From Alphaproteobacteria bacterium (GTDB lineage: Bacteria > Pseudomonadota > Alphaproteobacteria > CAAGCB01 > CAG-977), in the NCBI GenBank assembly GCA_900768185.1, contig CAAGCB010000002.1:62001-126000 (forward strand): a stretch of 64,000 nucleotides of DNA, given 5' to 3'. The first letter of the stretch is position 1. Each line of letters starts with the position of its first letter. Positions 45,325-54,458 of this stretch are shown piece after piece. The notes under the pieces were generated by a model that was not told the DNA's origin, did not search any database, and saw only the letters and a list, made by a program, of their open reading frames with translations. The position numbers and the translations under genes were made by a program.

Positions 45325-45792
45325 TTAAAGGTCGTAGGCGTCCAGTTCGTCTTCGCTCATGTCCGCAGATTTGTAATCGGAAAAGATGTTTGCGCCTTCT
45401 TCTTCCCATTCAATGCCGCGAATGACCCAGTTGCTGATCTGTTCCATTTTTTCCAGCGGAATGTTCAGCGCCATGCCGACTTTGGAAATGAACAGGATTT
45501 CGGAATCGGACAAATCGCCGTCCTCGTATCCCAGATAGAACATTTCACGAATCAAGACCAGCGCGAATCCTTTGTCCGTGATGGTTTTGACCATTTCCAG
45601 CGCTTCTTCCTCGGTGCGGGGACGGATCGCCTCTTTCGCTTGTTCCTTGTTCAGGTTGTACAGCTTCGCCAAATCGACGAAGAATTGTTTTTCGTTGCCG
45701 TCGAATTCCCCGTCAACGCGCGCCAAATGGGCGATTGTTCCCAGAAAAGCGATGCGTTGGGGCAGGTCGACGTTTTCAAAAAATTCCATCAT
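45325..45792 (-). CDS. TerB-like domain protein
   Basis: 155 aa. The first ~130 residues form the helical TerB-like fold (LPQRIAFLGTIAHLARVDGEFDGNEKQF...YEDGDLSDSEILFISKV), with the Asp-rich loop pairs seen in tellurite-resistance TerB and related proteins. An acidic tail ends it. I chose ATG 45792, which has AGGAG ~10 nt upstream; the frame upstream of it reads as non-coding. Role unknown; no other ter gene nearby. Confidence 0.7.
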   Translation of the reverse strand: MMEFFENVDLPQRIAFLGTIAHLARVDGEFDGNEKQFFVDLAKLYNLNKEQAKEAIRPRTEEEALEMVKTITDKGFALVLIREMFYLGYEDGDLSDSEILFISKVGMALNIPLEKMEQISNWVIRGIEWEEEGANIFSDYKSADMSEDELDAYDL

Positions 45793-45843
45793 GTGCGGGA
45801 TACTCCTGCGTAAATCGGTTGAAAGCAAAGCTCTTTTGTCAAA

Positions 45844-45872
45844 GTTATACCTTTTTTGACGCCGTTTAAAAA
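45844..45872 (-). promoter_or_regulatory. Candidate promoter of the TerB-like gene
   Basis: On the minus strand TTTTTA, 17 nt, TATAAC. Confidence 0.4.
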
Positions 45873-45986
45873 GCAAAAAGTGCATGACGCCGAGAAATGT
45901 CAGGAAAATGCAACAATTCCCATACCTTCGGCTGAATCGACATGCCGCGGTTTGTATGCCAGACTGGTTTTGTCGGAAAAGGGCGT

Positions 45987-46015
45987 TTGAAATCGCTTGA
46001 TTTTTCGCTTATAAT
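45987..46015 (+). promoter_or_regulatory. Promoter of yajQ
   Basis: TTGAAA, 17 nt, TATAAT: a perfect -10 and 4/6 -35, the best promoter in the window; about 30 nt ahead of the yajQ start. Confidence 0.75.
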
Positions 46016-46045
46016 ATCCACTCGTTTATTCAAATGGAGAGGAAA

Positions 46046-46531
46046 ATGCCTTCTTTTGACATAGTGTCCAAAACGGACATGACGGAAATTTCGAATGCCG
46101 TCGCGGGCGTTTCACGCGAAATGTCCACCCGTTTCGATTTCAAAGGGTCGAAAAGTTCTGTTGAATTGAACGACAAGGAAATTGTTCTGCTGGCGGACGA
46201 CGCGCTGAAACTGAAACAGGTGCATGAATTGGTGCTGACTTACGTCACGCGCCGCAAGCTGGACACGTCCTGTCTGGATTTCGGCAAAGAGGAAAAGGCC
46301 GCCGGCGCGATGATCCGCCAAGCCGTGCGCGTTAAACAGGGGATCGATCAGGAAACCGCGAAAAAGATTTCTAAGGCGATCAAGGATTCCAAAATGAAAG
46401 TTCAGGTTTCCATTCAGGGCGACGAATTGCGCGTGTCGGGCAAAAAACGCGACGATTTGCAGACGGCGATCGCCTTTGTCAAAACGCTGGGAATTCCCCA
46501 GCCGCTTCAGTTCGTCAATTTCAGGGATTAA
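46046..46531 (+). CDS. yajQ: YajQ family nucleotide-binding protein
   Basis: 161 aa. MPSFDIVSKTDMTEISNAV and FDFKGSKSSVELNDKEI, followed by GIDQETAKKISKAIKDSKMK, are YajQ hallmarks (two ferredoxin-like repeats). In Xanthomonas the family binds cyclic-di-GMP and helps transcription. AGAGG precedes the ATG at 46046. The membrane protein gene follows 16 nt later. Confidence 0.93.
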   Translation: MPSFDIVSKTDMTEISNAVAGVSREMSTRFDFKGSKSSVELNDKEIVLLADDALKLKQVHELVLTYVTRRKLDTSCLDFGKEEKAAGAMIRQAVRVKQGIDQETAKKISKAIKDSKMKVQVSIQGDELRVSGKKRDDLQTAIAFVKTLGIPQPLQFVNFRD

Positions 46532-46547
46532 CAAGGAGTTGTTTTAA

Positions 46548-47378
46548 ATGAAAAAAATCGTTCTTCCGAATGTGACGGAATATATTGACCGCTTTTTCGA
46601 TTTCGTAAATGAAAAAGTCGGGCAAAAGGTTGTGAACGCGTTTGAAACGTTCGGCAAATGCGGTCTGCGCGCGCTGGACGTTCTGGCGGTTTTAAGCGTT
46701 GTCGCCGCGATCGTTTTTATGATCCGTTTCGAAACGGGCGTCGTGTTCGCCATGGTCTTCGCCGTTGTCGGCGTTTTGGGGTGTGTTTTGTTGCAGTATG
46801 CGGCGACCAAAATGTTGCCCGCGCTGAACACGCTGGTTAAAAACGCGCCGACGAAGTTGTCTTCCGCCGTGTTTTTAAAGGTTTTGGCGCTGTTCGTCGG
46901 CGTTGGCGGATTGATCGCGCTGGCTGTCGGCGTACTGATTTGGACGGGGTACGATTACGTCGATCCGACGACGGCGAACACGAACGCCGTCGCTTTGGGG
47001 TGTGTCGGGGCTTTCGTCGCTTGCGAATTTTGGATGTTCCTGTTCTTGAAACCCGAAGAATTGAACGTCGAAGTCGTTGAAAAAACCTCCGTCGGCGAAG
47101 AATTTATCGGTTTGACGTCCTATTTCGCCAAAGGTTGCCTGAAACTGACGCCCGTTGTGTTCGGTCTGACGGTTCTGCTGGCGGTCGTATGGCTGGTCGT
47201 CATGATGTTTTCGCCGATCGAAGACGTTGTGATGCAGTTGTTCGTTCTGGTTTATCTGGGCGTAATGGCTCTGCTGCCGTTCTTTATGTACGCGGCGTTT
47301 TTGTCGTACTATCTGACGCTGGACATTTTGACGGCGGTTCTGTCGCTGCCCGCCAAATTGGACAAGATCAAAGAATAA
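46548..47378 (+). CDS. Unknown multi-spanning membrane protein
   Basis: 276 aa with about six hydrophobic helices (residues ~43-62, 63-85, 108-130, 146-167, 198-222, 228-255). The N terminus and the segment after helix 4 are hydrophilic. I do not recognise a family. Probably cotranscribed with yajQ; a strong terminator follows. Confidence 0.65.
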   Translation: MKKIVLPNVTEYIDRFFDFVNEKVGQKVVNAFETFGKCGLRALDVLAVLSVVAAIVFMIRFETGVVFAMVFAVVGVLGCVLLQYAATKMLPALNTLVKNAPTKLSSAVFLKVLALFVGVGGLIALAVGVLIWTGYDYVDPTTANTNAVALGCVGAFVACEFWMFLFLKPEELNVEVVEKTSVGEEFIGLTSYFAKGCLKLTPVVFGLTVLLAVVWLVVMMFSPIEDVVMQLFVLVYLGVMALLPFFMYAAFLSYYLTLDILTAVLSLPAKLDKIKE

Positions 47379-47396
47379 CCGCTTTGTTTCAAAATA

Positions 47397-47430
47397 AAAA
47401 ACAGCCTCCGTGCGGAGGCTGTTTTTTTTC
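47397..47430 (+). terminator. Terminator after the yajQ unit
   Basis: ACAGCCTCC (47401-47409) pairs with GGAGGCTGT (47414-47422) over a GTGC loop, then a run of eight T. Confidence 0.9.
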
Positions 47431-47569
47431 GGGCGCAAACCTCGGCGGCGGTCGCCCCACGCTTTCGCCCGCCGCAGGATTTTTGAAAGCATGTTTTTTT
47501 AGCCCTTGTTCGGCAGAGATGTTTTTATATACAGTTGCGTTATGATTTCCTTTTATACACGGGGCAGTG

Positions 47570-48040
47570 ATGCTGTATTCATATATTTTTGTTCCGAATA
47601 AAGTTTTGCAAGAAGGGATAAAAGCGCCGGTTTTGTTGAGTGAACAGGATCTGCGGCATTATGCCGGACGGGCGGGGACATTTCAAAAAGACGGGATTGA
47701 AGCATATTTGGAAACGATATTTCCGGGGCGTTCGCGCGCGATATCATGTTTGACGGAACGGATTCCGGATACGGGCTGCCGGAAAATCCGTGAATTTAAA
47801 AGACTGAGGGAATGTTTTTGTTTTTCCGAAGAAATTTTGAAAAATGAACGGATTGTCGAATGCGTCTGGCAAATTGACGGGGACGATGTTCGACCGGTGT
47901 CAGGTTTGGATCTTTCATCACCGGCATGGGAAACGGTGCGCGATGACGACGATATTTTTTTTAAACGAATCCGCCATTACATGCCGGTGTTGAAAAATGG
48001 TTTTTTGCCGTCCGAATACATAAAAAAGGCTTCGGATTAA
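47570..48040 (+). CDS. Unknown protein, 156 aa
   Basis: No recognised domain, no signal peptide, no membrane helix. Its codons look more AT-rich and less biased than those of the neighbours, and it carries several cysteines (RECFCFSEE, IVECVW). The start may be the ATG at 47570 or the preceding GTG. The stop codon lies in the loop of the following terminator. Possible recently acquired or orphan gene. Confidence 0.5.
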   Translation: MLYSYIFVPNKVLQEGIKAPVLLSEQDLRHYAGRAGTFQKDGIEAYLETIFPGRSRAISCLTERIPDTGCRKIREFKRLRECFCFSEEILKNERIVECVWQIDGDDVRPVSGLDLSSPAWETVRDDDDIFFKRIRHYMPVLKNGFLPSEYIKKASD

Positions 48041-48053
48041 CGAAGCCTTTTGA
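48024..48053. terminator. Bidirectional terminator overlapping a stop codon
   Basis: AAAAGGCTTCG (48024-48034) pairs with CGAAGCCTTTT (48041-48051); the 6-nt loop holds the TAA of the 156-aa gene. It has a T run on both strands and lies just past the convergent hydrolase gene. Confidence 0.8.
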
Positions 48054-48055
48054 CG

Positions 48056-48817
48056 TTATGAATGTTTGTTTCCCCACGGTTTCGCCAGCCGCAGGATTTC
48101 GTCCAGCGCCTCTTTTTCAAAAAACGTGTGGTCTTTGCCCCAGATAACTTTGGAAACGGTTTTCTGTCCGCATCGGAACAGGGTTTTGTCCGTCAGCAAA
48201 TGACCGCGGAAGGGGACGGTTGTATCCTTTTCCCCATGCACCAGAATAAATTCAGGTTTGGATTGCGACGGGTGTTTTTCGACTTCCGAAGCGTTTAAAA
48301 GGCAGCCGGCGACGATCATCACGCCGCCCAGCGGGGTCAGCGACCCGTCCGCCGCCCTGTCCGCCAGAACGTCGGATTCGGCGCACATTTGCACCGCCAT
48401 CATCGCGCCTTGAGAAACGCCGAAAACGTAGGTGTTTTGTGCGCCGATGCCGTGCGCGTCCATACGGTCGCGAATGTAATCCGCCACCTTTAACGCCGCG
48501 GCGTCGTACCATTTGTACATCCGGTTCAATTTCAACCGCGCCCGTTTGGACAGCAAATCGGGATGGCGGGTGAACCAGTTGTCGTTGAATTTCGGCGGAA
48601 TGCCGAACCATTGGCGGGTTTCTTCGTTGCCGTCCATGGATTCCAACCCGTCCGGAACGTAAAACACCGCGCGCGGCATCACCCGCTGCAATTCATGCAC
48701 AAACCAAGCGTTCGATTCGCCCGTTCCGCCCATACCGTGCAGATAGACGACCAGCTGTTCCGGTTTCGCGCCGTTTTCCGGCATCAGCATCGCGCCGTTT
48801 AACAAAGGTTCGCGCAT
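48056..48817 (-). CDS. Phospholipase/carboxylesterase-family alpha/beta hydrolase
   Basis: 253 aa. LVVYLHGMGGTGESNAW gives the oxyanion loop, FGVSQGAMMAVQM the nucleophile Ser, HGEKDTTVPF the Asp and WGKDHTFF the His. Abhydrolase_2-type, probably cytoplasmic. It starts one nt past the pheT stop, so it is the distal gene of the rpmI-rplT-pheS-pheT operon. Confidence 0.8.
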   Translation of the reverse strand: MREPLLNGAMLMPENGAKPEQLVVYLHGMGGTGESNAWFVHELQRVMPRAVFYVPDGLESMDGNEETRQWFGIPPKFNDNWFTRHPDLLSKRARLKLNRMYKWYDAAALKVADYIRDRMDAHGIGAQNTYVFGVSQGAMMAVQMCAESDVLADRAADGSLTPLGGVMIVAGCLLNASEVEKHPSQSKPEFILVHGEKDTTVPFRGHLLTDKTLFRCGQKTVSKVIWGKDHTFFEKEALDEILRLAKPWGNKHS

Positions 48818-48818
48818 C

Positions 48819-51200
48819 TCAGCCCCGCAAGGTTGCGCCGGTGGCGGCGGCGACCGCGCCGACGACGCGGCGGCAGACGCTTTCGATTTCCTCGTCCGTC
48901 ATCGTTTTTTCGACAGGCTGGATCGTCAGCTGGATCGCGATCGACTTTTTGTCGCCCAAGTTGTCGCCTTCGTACAAATCGAAGACGGAAACGTCGGTGA
49001 TCAGCGTTTTGTCCGTGTTTTTGGCGGCGGAAACGATTTTTTCCGCATCGACTTTGCGATCGACCAAAAACGCCAGATCGCGGAAAATCGGCGTGAAAGC
49101 GGACAGTTTCAGCGTTTTGACGCCTTTGCCGTTTTTCTTTTTCGCGGGCGGCAGGCGGTCAAGGAAGACTTCGCACGCGCAAACGGGCGTTTTCAAATCC
49201 ATCGCTTTCAATACTTTCGGGTGCAGTTCGCCGAAGTACGCCAGAACGGTTTTGCCGATTTTAATCGCGCCCGACCGTCCGGGGTGGTACCAAGCGGGGG
49301 CTTCGCGCGCAATCTGCACGTTTTGCGGGGCTTCCGCCGCGTCCAAAGCGGACAGGGCATCGGCTTTCGCGTCAAACACATCGACGGGACGCTGGGCAAC
49401 CGCCCAATGGCGCGGCGTCATTTGTCCGAAACGCAACTGGCAGGCGACCGTTTCCTGTTCCATCGGTTTGAATCCGAAAAACTGAGGGCCGACCTCGAAC
49501 AGACAGCCGTCAAACGTGCCTTTGGCGATGTTGGAACGCGCCGCGGAAAGCAGGTTCGGCAACAAATTCGGGCGCATTTCGTTCAGATCCGCGCTGATCG
49601 GGTTGGCGATCAGAACGGCGTTTTCGGTGCGGAACGGTTCGGCGTCTTTGGACGACATGAACGACCATGTGATTGTCTGAAAACCGCCGCGGTTCGCCAT
49701 GGCGCGGCGCACGGAAACCTCGCGGCGCTGTTTGGGCTGTAAAATCCCGTGAACGCCGTTCGGACGCGGCAGGGCGATTTCCGGCAGTTTGTCGTAACCG
49801 TAAATACGCAACACTTCCTCGACCAGATCGTGCGAACCGGAAATGTCGGAACGCCACGTCGGGCGGATTACGGAAAATCCGTTCGATTCGGGTTTGACGA
49901 AGCACCCCAGTTTTTCAAGAATTTCTCTGCAAATGTCCGCGGGAACATCGACGCCGCACAGCTTTTCAACGCGTTTCGGATCGAAAAATATCGGCGCGGG
50001 CGCGGCGGGTTCGGCGCCCGTCACGATAATGTCGGAGCACTCGCCGCCGCACAGTTCCATGATCATCTGCGCCGCCATTTCGGCGCCGACGGGAATGGTC
50101 GAAGCGGGATCGACGCCGCGTTCGAACCGCTGGCGCGAATCGGACGTCAGAATCAGCTTCTGCCCCGTTTTGGCAATGCTTTCGGGGGTGAAATACGCGG
50201 ATTCCAGCAAAACACGCGTGGTTGATTCTTCACAGCCCGACACTTCGCCGCCCATGATGCCCGCAATGGATTCAACGCCGTTTTCATCGGCGATGACGAC
50301 CATGCCGTCGCTCAGCGCGTATTCCCTGCCGTCCAGTGCCAGCAGTTTTTCGCCGTCGCGGGCGGAGCGCACGGTGATTTGACCTTTCACCTTGTCCGCG
50401 TCGAAAACGTGCAAAGGACGACCGAACGCGATGTTGAAATAGTTGGTCACGTCCACCAGAGCGGAAATCGGGCGCAAGCCGACCGCCGTCAAGCGATCCT
50501 GCATCCATTTCGGGGATTGGACGTTTTTCACGTTGCGGATTTCGCGCAGGGTGAAGAACGGCGCGCCGATGTCGATCGCGTCGTTGGAAAGGCTGACTTC
50601 GCTTTTAAAAGCGCAAACCGTAACGTCATGCTTCGGCGTTTTCAGTGTTCCCAAGCCTGCCGCCGCCAAATCGCGGGCGATGCCGTAGACGCTCATGCAA
50701 TCGCCGCGGTTCGGGGTGATCGACACGTCGAACACGGGGTCGGACGGATAAACCGTCGTAACGGACGCGCCGACGATCGCGTTTTCGGGACATTCGATGA
50801 TGCCCGTGTGGTCGGGACCGACGCCCAGTTCGTCTTCGGCGCACATCATGCCGAAGCTCTCGACACCGCGGATTTTGCCGGCTTTCAGTTTGTCGCCGAA
50901 AGCGGGGACGTAATCCCCCGGACGCGCCAAGATGCCTTTCATGCCCGCGCGGGCGTTCGGCGCGCCGCACACGATTTGCACCAGCTCTTTGCCCGTGTTG
51001 ACTTTCAAAACGTGCAGGTGGTCGGAATCGGGGTGCGGAACACATTCGTCAATGCTGACGACGATCAGGTCTTTTATCGCCGCGACGGGATCGACGACAT
51101 CTTCGATTTCCAAGCCGATGGCGGTCAGGCGTTCGGCGATTTCGTCAACGCCCGCGTTTGTGTCCAAAAAATCTTTCAACCAGCTCAGCGTGAATTTCAT
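48819..51200 (-). CDS. pheT: Phenylalanyl-tRNA synthetase beta subunit
   Basis: 793 aa. N-terminal tRNA-binding EMAP-like domain (HPDSDHLHVLKVNTG), B3/B4 editing domain (ISALVDVTNYFNIAFGRPLHVFD), B5 domain and the C-terminal anticodon-binding FDX-ACB domain (FTPIFRDLAFLVD). Forms the heterotetramer with PheS. It overlaps pheS by 4 bp. Confidence 0.97.
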   Translation of the reverse strand: MKFTLSWLKDFLDTNAGVDEIAERLTAIGLEIEDVVDPVAAIKDLIVVSIDECVPHPDSDHLHVLKVNTGKELVQIVCGAPNARAGMKGILARPGDYVPAFGDKLKAGKIRGVESFGMMCAEDELGVGPDHTGIIECPENAIVGASVTTVYPSDPVFDVSITPNRGDCMSVYGIARDLAAAGLGTLKTPKHDVTVCAFKSEVSLSNDAIDIGAPFFTLREIRNVKNVQSPKWMQDRLTAVGLRPISALVDVTNYFNIAFGRPLHVFDADKVKGQITVRSARDGEKLLALDGREYALSDGMVVIADENGVESIAGIMGGEVSGCEESTTRVLLESAYFTPESIAKTGQKLILTSDSRQRFERGVDPASTIPVGAEMAAQMIMELCGGECSDIIVTGAEPAAPAPIFFDPKRVEKLCGVDVPADICREILEKLGCFVKPESNGFSVIRPTWRSDISGSHDLVEEVLRIYGYDKLPEIALPRPNGVHGILQPKQRREVSVRRAMANRGGFQTITWSFMSSKDAEPFRTENAVLIANPISADLNEMRPNLLPNLLSAARSNIAKGTFDGCLFEVGPQFFGFKPMEQETVACQLRFGQMTPRHWAVAQRPVDVFDAKADALSALDAAEAPQNVQIAREAPAWYHPGRSGAIKIGKTVLAYFGELHPKVLKAMDLKTPVCACEVFLDRLPPAKKKNGKGVKTLKLSAFTPIFRDLAFLVDRKVDAEKIVSAAKNTDKTLITDVSVFDLYEGDNLGDKKSIAIQLTIQPVEKTMTDEEIESVCRRVVGAVAAATGATLRG

Positions 51201-52291
51201 CTTTTGTTTCCTCCCGTCATGCTCAAGCCCGATCCCGTCGAGGGAATGTCCAAGGGAACGAATCCGTAATGTTTGATCCAGCGCAAATCGGATTCAAAGA
51301 ATGTGCGCAGGTCGGGAATCGCGTATTTCAGCATCGCCAGACGGTCAAGCCCGATTCCGAACGCAAAGCCCTGATAGACTTCGGGGTCGATGTTGCAGGC
51401 TTTCAAAACGTTCGGGTGAACCATGCCGCAACCCAGAATTTCCAGCCAGTCGCTACCCGCGCCGATCTTCAATTCGCCGTTTTTGCGCGAACAGCCGATA
51501 TCCATTTCCGCCGACGGTTCCGTGAACGGAAAAAACGACGGGCGGAAACGCACGGGGACTTCGTCCAGTTCAAAGAACGTCTTAACAAACTCAATCAAAC
51601 AGCCTTTCAAGTGCGCCATGTTGGTTTCGGTGTCGACGATCAGTCCTTCGACCTGATGGAACATCGGCGCGTGCGTCGCGTCGTAGTCGCAACGGTAGGT
51701 GCGACCGGGGACGATCACGCGCACGGGCGGTTTTTGCTTTTCCATCGTGCGGATCTGCACGGCAGACGTTTGCGTGCGCACGATGAATTTGTCGCCGTTT
51801 TCATCGCCGTTCAGATAGAACGTGTCCTGCATTTGGCGGGCGGGGTGGTTTTCCGGCGTGTTCAAAGCGGTGAAGTTGTGGAAATCGTCTTCGATATCGG
51901 GACCTTCGGCAACGTCGAAACCCATTTGACCGAAAATGGCGACGACTTCGTCATACGTTTGGTACAGCGGGTGGACGCGTCCCTGCGTTTCGGGGCGCAC
52001 GGGCAACGTGACGTCGACGGCTTCGCGCGCCAGACGGGCGTTGATTTCGTCATCTTCCAGTTTGGCTTTTTTGGATTCGATCGCGTTTGCCAAAGCGTTT
52101 TTGATCGTGTTGAACCGCTGTCCCGCGACTTTGCGTTCTTCGGGATTCATCGCGCCCAGCGATTTCATTTTTTCGGTGATGACGCCCTTTTTGCCCAGAA
52201 CGGAAACGCGCACGGCGTCCAGATCCGCCAGCGTCGCCGCCGATTCCACCTGTTGCAGCAGTTGTGTTTGCAGTGTGTCCAGTTCACTCAT
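51197..52291 (-). CDS. pheS: Phenylalanyl-tRNA synthetase alpha subunit
   Basis: 364 aa catalytic subunit. The coiled-coil N terminus (LLQQVESAATLADLDAVR) and class II motifs (HPLYQTYDEVVAIFGQMGF; FHQVEGLIVD; FRPSFFPFTEPSAEMD; GFAFGIGLDRLAMLKY) are complete. Operon with pheT downstream and rpmI-rplT upstream. Confidence 0.97.
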   Translation of the reverse strand: MSELDTLQTQLLQQVESAATLADLDAVRVSVLGKKGVITEKMKSLGAMNPEERKVAGQRFNTIKNALANAIESKKAKLEDDEINARLAREAVDVTLPVRPETQGRVHPLYQTYDEVVAIFGQMGFDVAEGPDIEDDFHNFTALNTPENHPARQMQDTFYLNGDENGDKFIVRTQTSAVQIRTMEKQKPPVRVIVPGRTYRCDYDATHAPMFHQVEGLIVDTETNMAHLKGCLIEFVKTFFELDEVPVRFRPSFFPFTEPSAEMDIGCSRKNGELKIGAGSDWLEILGCGMVHPNVLKACNIDPEVYQGFAFGIGLDRLAMLKYAIPDLRTFFESDLRWIKHYGFVPLDIPSTGSGLSMTGGNKR

Positions 52292-52317
52292 TAGCCGATA
52301 TCCTTGTCGTTTTCCTA

Positions 52318-52345
52318 TGCAAAAGGGGCGCGTCGCGCCCCTTTC
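52318..52345 (-). terminator. Hairpin between rplT and pheS
   Basis: AAAGGGGCGCG and CGCGCCCCTTT pair almost without a loop. On the minus strand it is followed by only four T, so it may be a partial terminator or an RNA processing/attenuation element separating the r-protein and pheST parts of the operon. Confidence 0.5.
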
Positions 52346-52363
52346 GTTAATGCAATCCGTTGC

Positions 52364-52720
52364 TTAGTTCAGAGCCGCCTTGACCTGTTCGACGACTTTG
52401 GCAAAAGCCGCGGGCTGGTTCATCGCCAGGTCCGCCAGAATCTTGCGATCCATTTCAATGCCGGCTTTGTTCAAGCCGTTGATGAATTTGGAATAAGTCA
52501 ATCCGTATTCGCGGACGCCGGCGTTGATGCGCTGAATCCACAAAGCGCGGAAGTTGCTTTTTTTCTTGCGGCGGTCGCGGTAGGCGTACTGCAAACCTTT
52601 TTCAACTTTTTCCAAGGCGATGCGGTACAGCTTGGAATTGCTTTCGCGATAGCCTTTGGCAAGTTTCAGAATCTTTTTGTGTTTGAAATGGGCGGTCATA
52701 CCGCGTTTTACACGAGCCAT
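52364..52720 (-). CDS. rplT: 50S ribosomal protein L20
   Basis: 118 aa. MARVKRG start, KKILKLAKGYRESNSKLYR and RKKKSNFRALWIQRINAG are all typical of L20. Fourteen nt after rpmI. In some bacteria L20 represses its own operon. Confidence 0.97.
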   Translation of the reverse strand: MARVKRGMTAHFKHKKILKLAKGYRESNSKLYRIALEKVEKGLQYAYRDRRKKKSNFRALWIQRINAGVREYGLTYSKFINGLNKAGIEMDRKILADLAMNQPAAFAKVVEQVKAALN

Positions 52721-52734
52721 GGTTCAATTACTCC

Positions 52735-52932
52735 TCAGTTGTACGGCATGAAACGATCGATGATCTTGAAATCGCATTCGCGCAACAGCGTCGTTCCGCG
52801 CGCGTGGCGTTTCATCTTCGTTCCTTTGGAAATCAAACGGTGGCGTTTGCAGGCGAATCCGTGCTTGATGGCGCCGGAACCCGTGCGGGCGAAACGCTTT
52901 TTGACCGAGCTTTTTGTTTTCAGTTTGGGCAT
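52735..52932 (-). CDS. rpmI: 50S ribosomal protein L35
   Basis: 65 aa. MPKLKTKSSVKKRFARTGSG and the KRHRLISKGTKMKRHARGT segment are the L35 signature. AAGGAG precedes the ATG. infC, which often leads this operon, is not present upstream. Confidence 0.96.
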   Translation of the reverse strand: MPKLKTKSSVKKRFARTGSGAIKHGFACKRHRLISKGTKMKRHARGTTLLRECDFKIIDRFMPYN

Positions 52933-53028
52933 TTCCGTCTCCTTAAATAATGCTTTAACGGTTCTGCGTTTCCAAGGCTGCCCTTATACAAGCCCGAAAA
53001 ACGCGTTCCCTTTCTTCAAGGGCTATTC

Positions 53029-53057
53029 CTTATACGGTGTAATCCGCCGGATTGCAA
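53029..53057 (-). promoter_or_regulatory. Candidate promoter of rpmI-rplT-pheST
   Basis: On the minus strand TTGCAA, 17 nt, TATAAG. It predicts a leader of about 90 nt ahead of rpmI. Confidence 0.6.
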
Positions 53058-53165
53058 GCGTTATTTTGCTTTGTTTCGCAAAAGGATCCGGTAAAACGCG
53101 AAAAGAGGCGAAATCCGTAAAACGCCGTCTTTAAGGTCTGTTTCAAAGTCCGTTTTCGGACGTTT

Positions 53166-54359
53166 TTATTTGTCAACAATCGTCGCCAATCCGCCCGCCG
53201 ACGTTTCTTTGTACAAAGCGGGCAGGTCGTGTCCCGTTTTACGCATCGCCGTTACGACATTGTCAAAGGAAACGCGGTGCTGTCCGTCGGTGTACAAAGC
53301 GTATTCGGCGGCGGCGATTGCGCGGTTTGCGGCAATCGCGTTGCGTTCGATGCACGGAATTTGCACCAGACCCATAACGGGGTCGCACGTCAGCCCCAAA
53401 AAGTGTTCCAGTCCGATTTCGGCGGCGTATTCGATTTGCGATATCGTTCCGCCGAACAGCTGAGCCGCGGCGGCGGAAGCCATGGCGCAAGCCACGCCGA
53501 CTTCCCCTTGACAGCCGACTTCCGCGCCGGAAATCGACGCGTTCTGCTTGACGATATTGCCGACCAGCCCTGCGGTCGCCAAAGCGTTGATGATTTCCCG
53601 ATCGGTAAAGTTCTGATGATGTTTCAGGTAATAGAGAACGCCCGGCACAACGCCGCAGGATCCGCACGTCGGCGCCGTAACGATAATGCCGTGTCCCGCG
53701 TTTTCTTCGCTGACCGCCAAAGAATACGCCGACAACAACCCCGTCCGCGCCAAATCCGCCCTTTGCGCGGACGCTTTTTTATAAAAAGAATACGCTTTGC
53801 GCGCCAGACGCAACCCGCCGGGCAGAACGTCCTCATGTTCCAAACCGTTTCGAACGGACTGTTGCATCTGTTCCCAGACATCCGTCAAATAGCGGCGGAT
53901 TTCTTCGCCTTCGTTATCGAAAACGATTGTCCAAATCGGACGCCCTTGCCGTTCCGCCCAAGAAACAATATCCGCAAACGTCTTGTAAGCATAGACTTCG
54001 TCCGCCGGCGCTTCGTTTTCTTCGCGCAAAGCGCCACCGCCCACGCTGTAAACCGTCCAGCTGTCCGCAGAGTTCCGATTTGCGTCAAACGCTTCGAATT
54101 TCATGGCGTTGGTGTGAAAAGGCAGGACGGTGTCCTTTTGCCAGACGATTTGCGTTTTATCTTTGTCCAGAACGTCCAGAATCGCCTGATCGGTAAAGTG
54201 TCCCTTGCCCGTCGCCGCCAGACTGCCGTACAAAGTCACGCGGTACGAACAGGCTTGCGGATTTTTTTCAAAAAAAAGCTGAGCCGCCCGCCGCGGCGCC
54301 ATTGTGTGACTGCTGGAAGGTCCCATGCCGATTCTGTAAAGTTCTTTCAACGACTGCAT
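53166..54359 (-). CDS. sdaA: Iron-sulfur L-serine dehydratase, single chain
   Basis: 397 aa. Deaminates L-serine to pyruvate. The GMGPSSSHTMAPRRAAQ start, TAPTCGSCGVVPG, GAEVGCQGEVGVACAMASAA and LTCDPVMGLVQIPCIERN hold the cluster cysteines and the substrate loop. The KELYRIGMGPSSSHTMAPR start resembles the form found in anaerobic gut bacteria more than the classical proteobacterial one; transfer is possible but not shown. AGGAG precedes the ATG. Between this gene and the next (54360-54641) only a weak 45-codon frame and a terminator are visible. Confidence 0.92.
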   Translation of the reverse strand: MQSLKELYRIGMGPSSSHTMAPRRAAQLFFEKNPQACSYRVTLYGSLAATGKGHFTDQAILDVLDKDKTQIVWQKDTVLPFHTNAMKFEAFDANRNSADSWTVYSVGGGALREENEAPADEVYAYKTFADIVSWAERQGRPIWTIVFDNEGEEIRRYLTDVWEQMQQSVRNGLEHEDVLPGGLRLARKAYSFYKKASAQRADLARTGLLSAYSLAVSEENAGHGIIVTAPTCGSCGVVPGVLYYLKHHQNFTDREIINALATAGLVGNIVKQNASISGAEVGCQGEVGVACAMASAAAAQLFGGTISQIEYAAEIGLEHFLGLTCDPVMGLVQIPCIERNAIAANRAIAAAEYALYTDGQHRVSFDNVVTAMRKTGHDLPALYKETSAGGLATIVDK

Positions 54360-54458
54360 CGTTTATTCTCCTGTAAAAACGCTTTGCGCCGGTTTTGCCG
54401 GATATTCGGGATATTCAATCGGTCGTATGCAGTCCGGATTGAAACGCCGCATAAAATT

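Noticed and set aside
45886..46033. Small RNA or tRNA in the terB/yajQ spacer
   Set aside because: No cloverleaf or T-loop motif; the content is explained by two divergent promoters.
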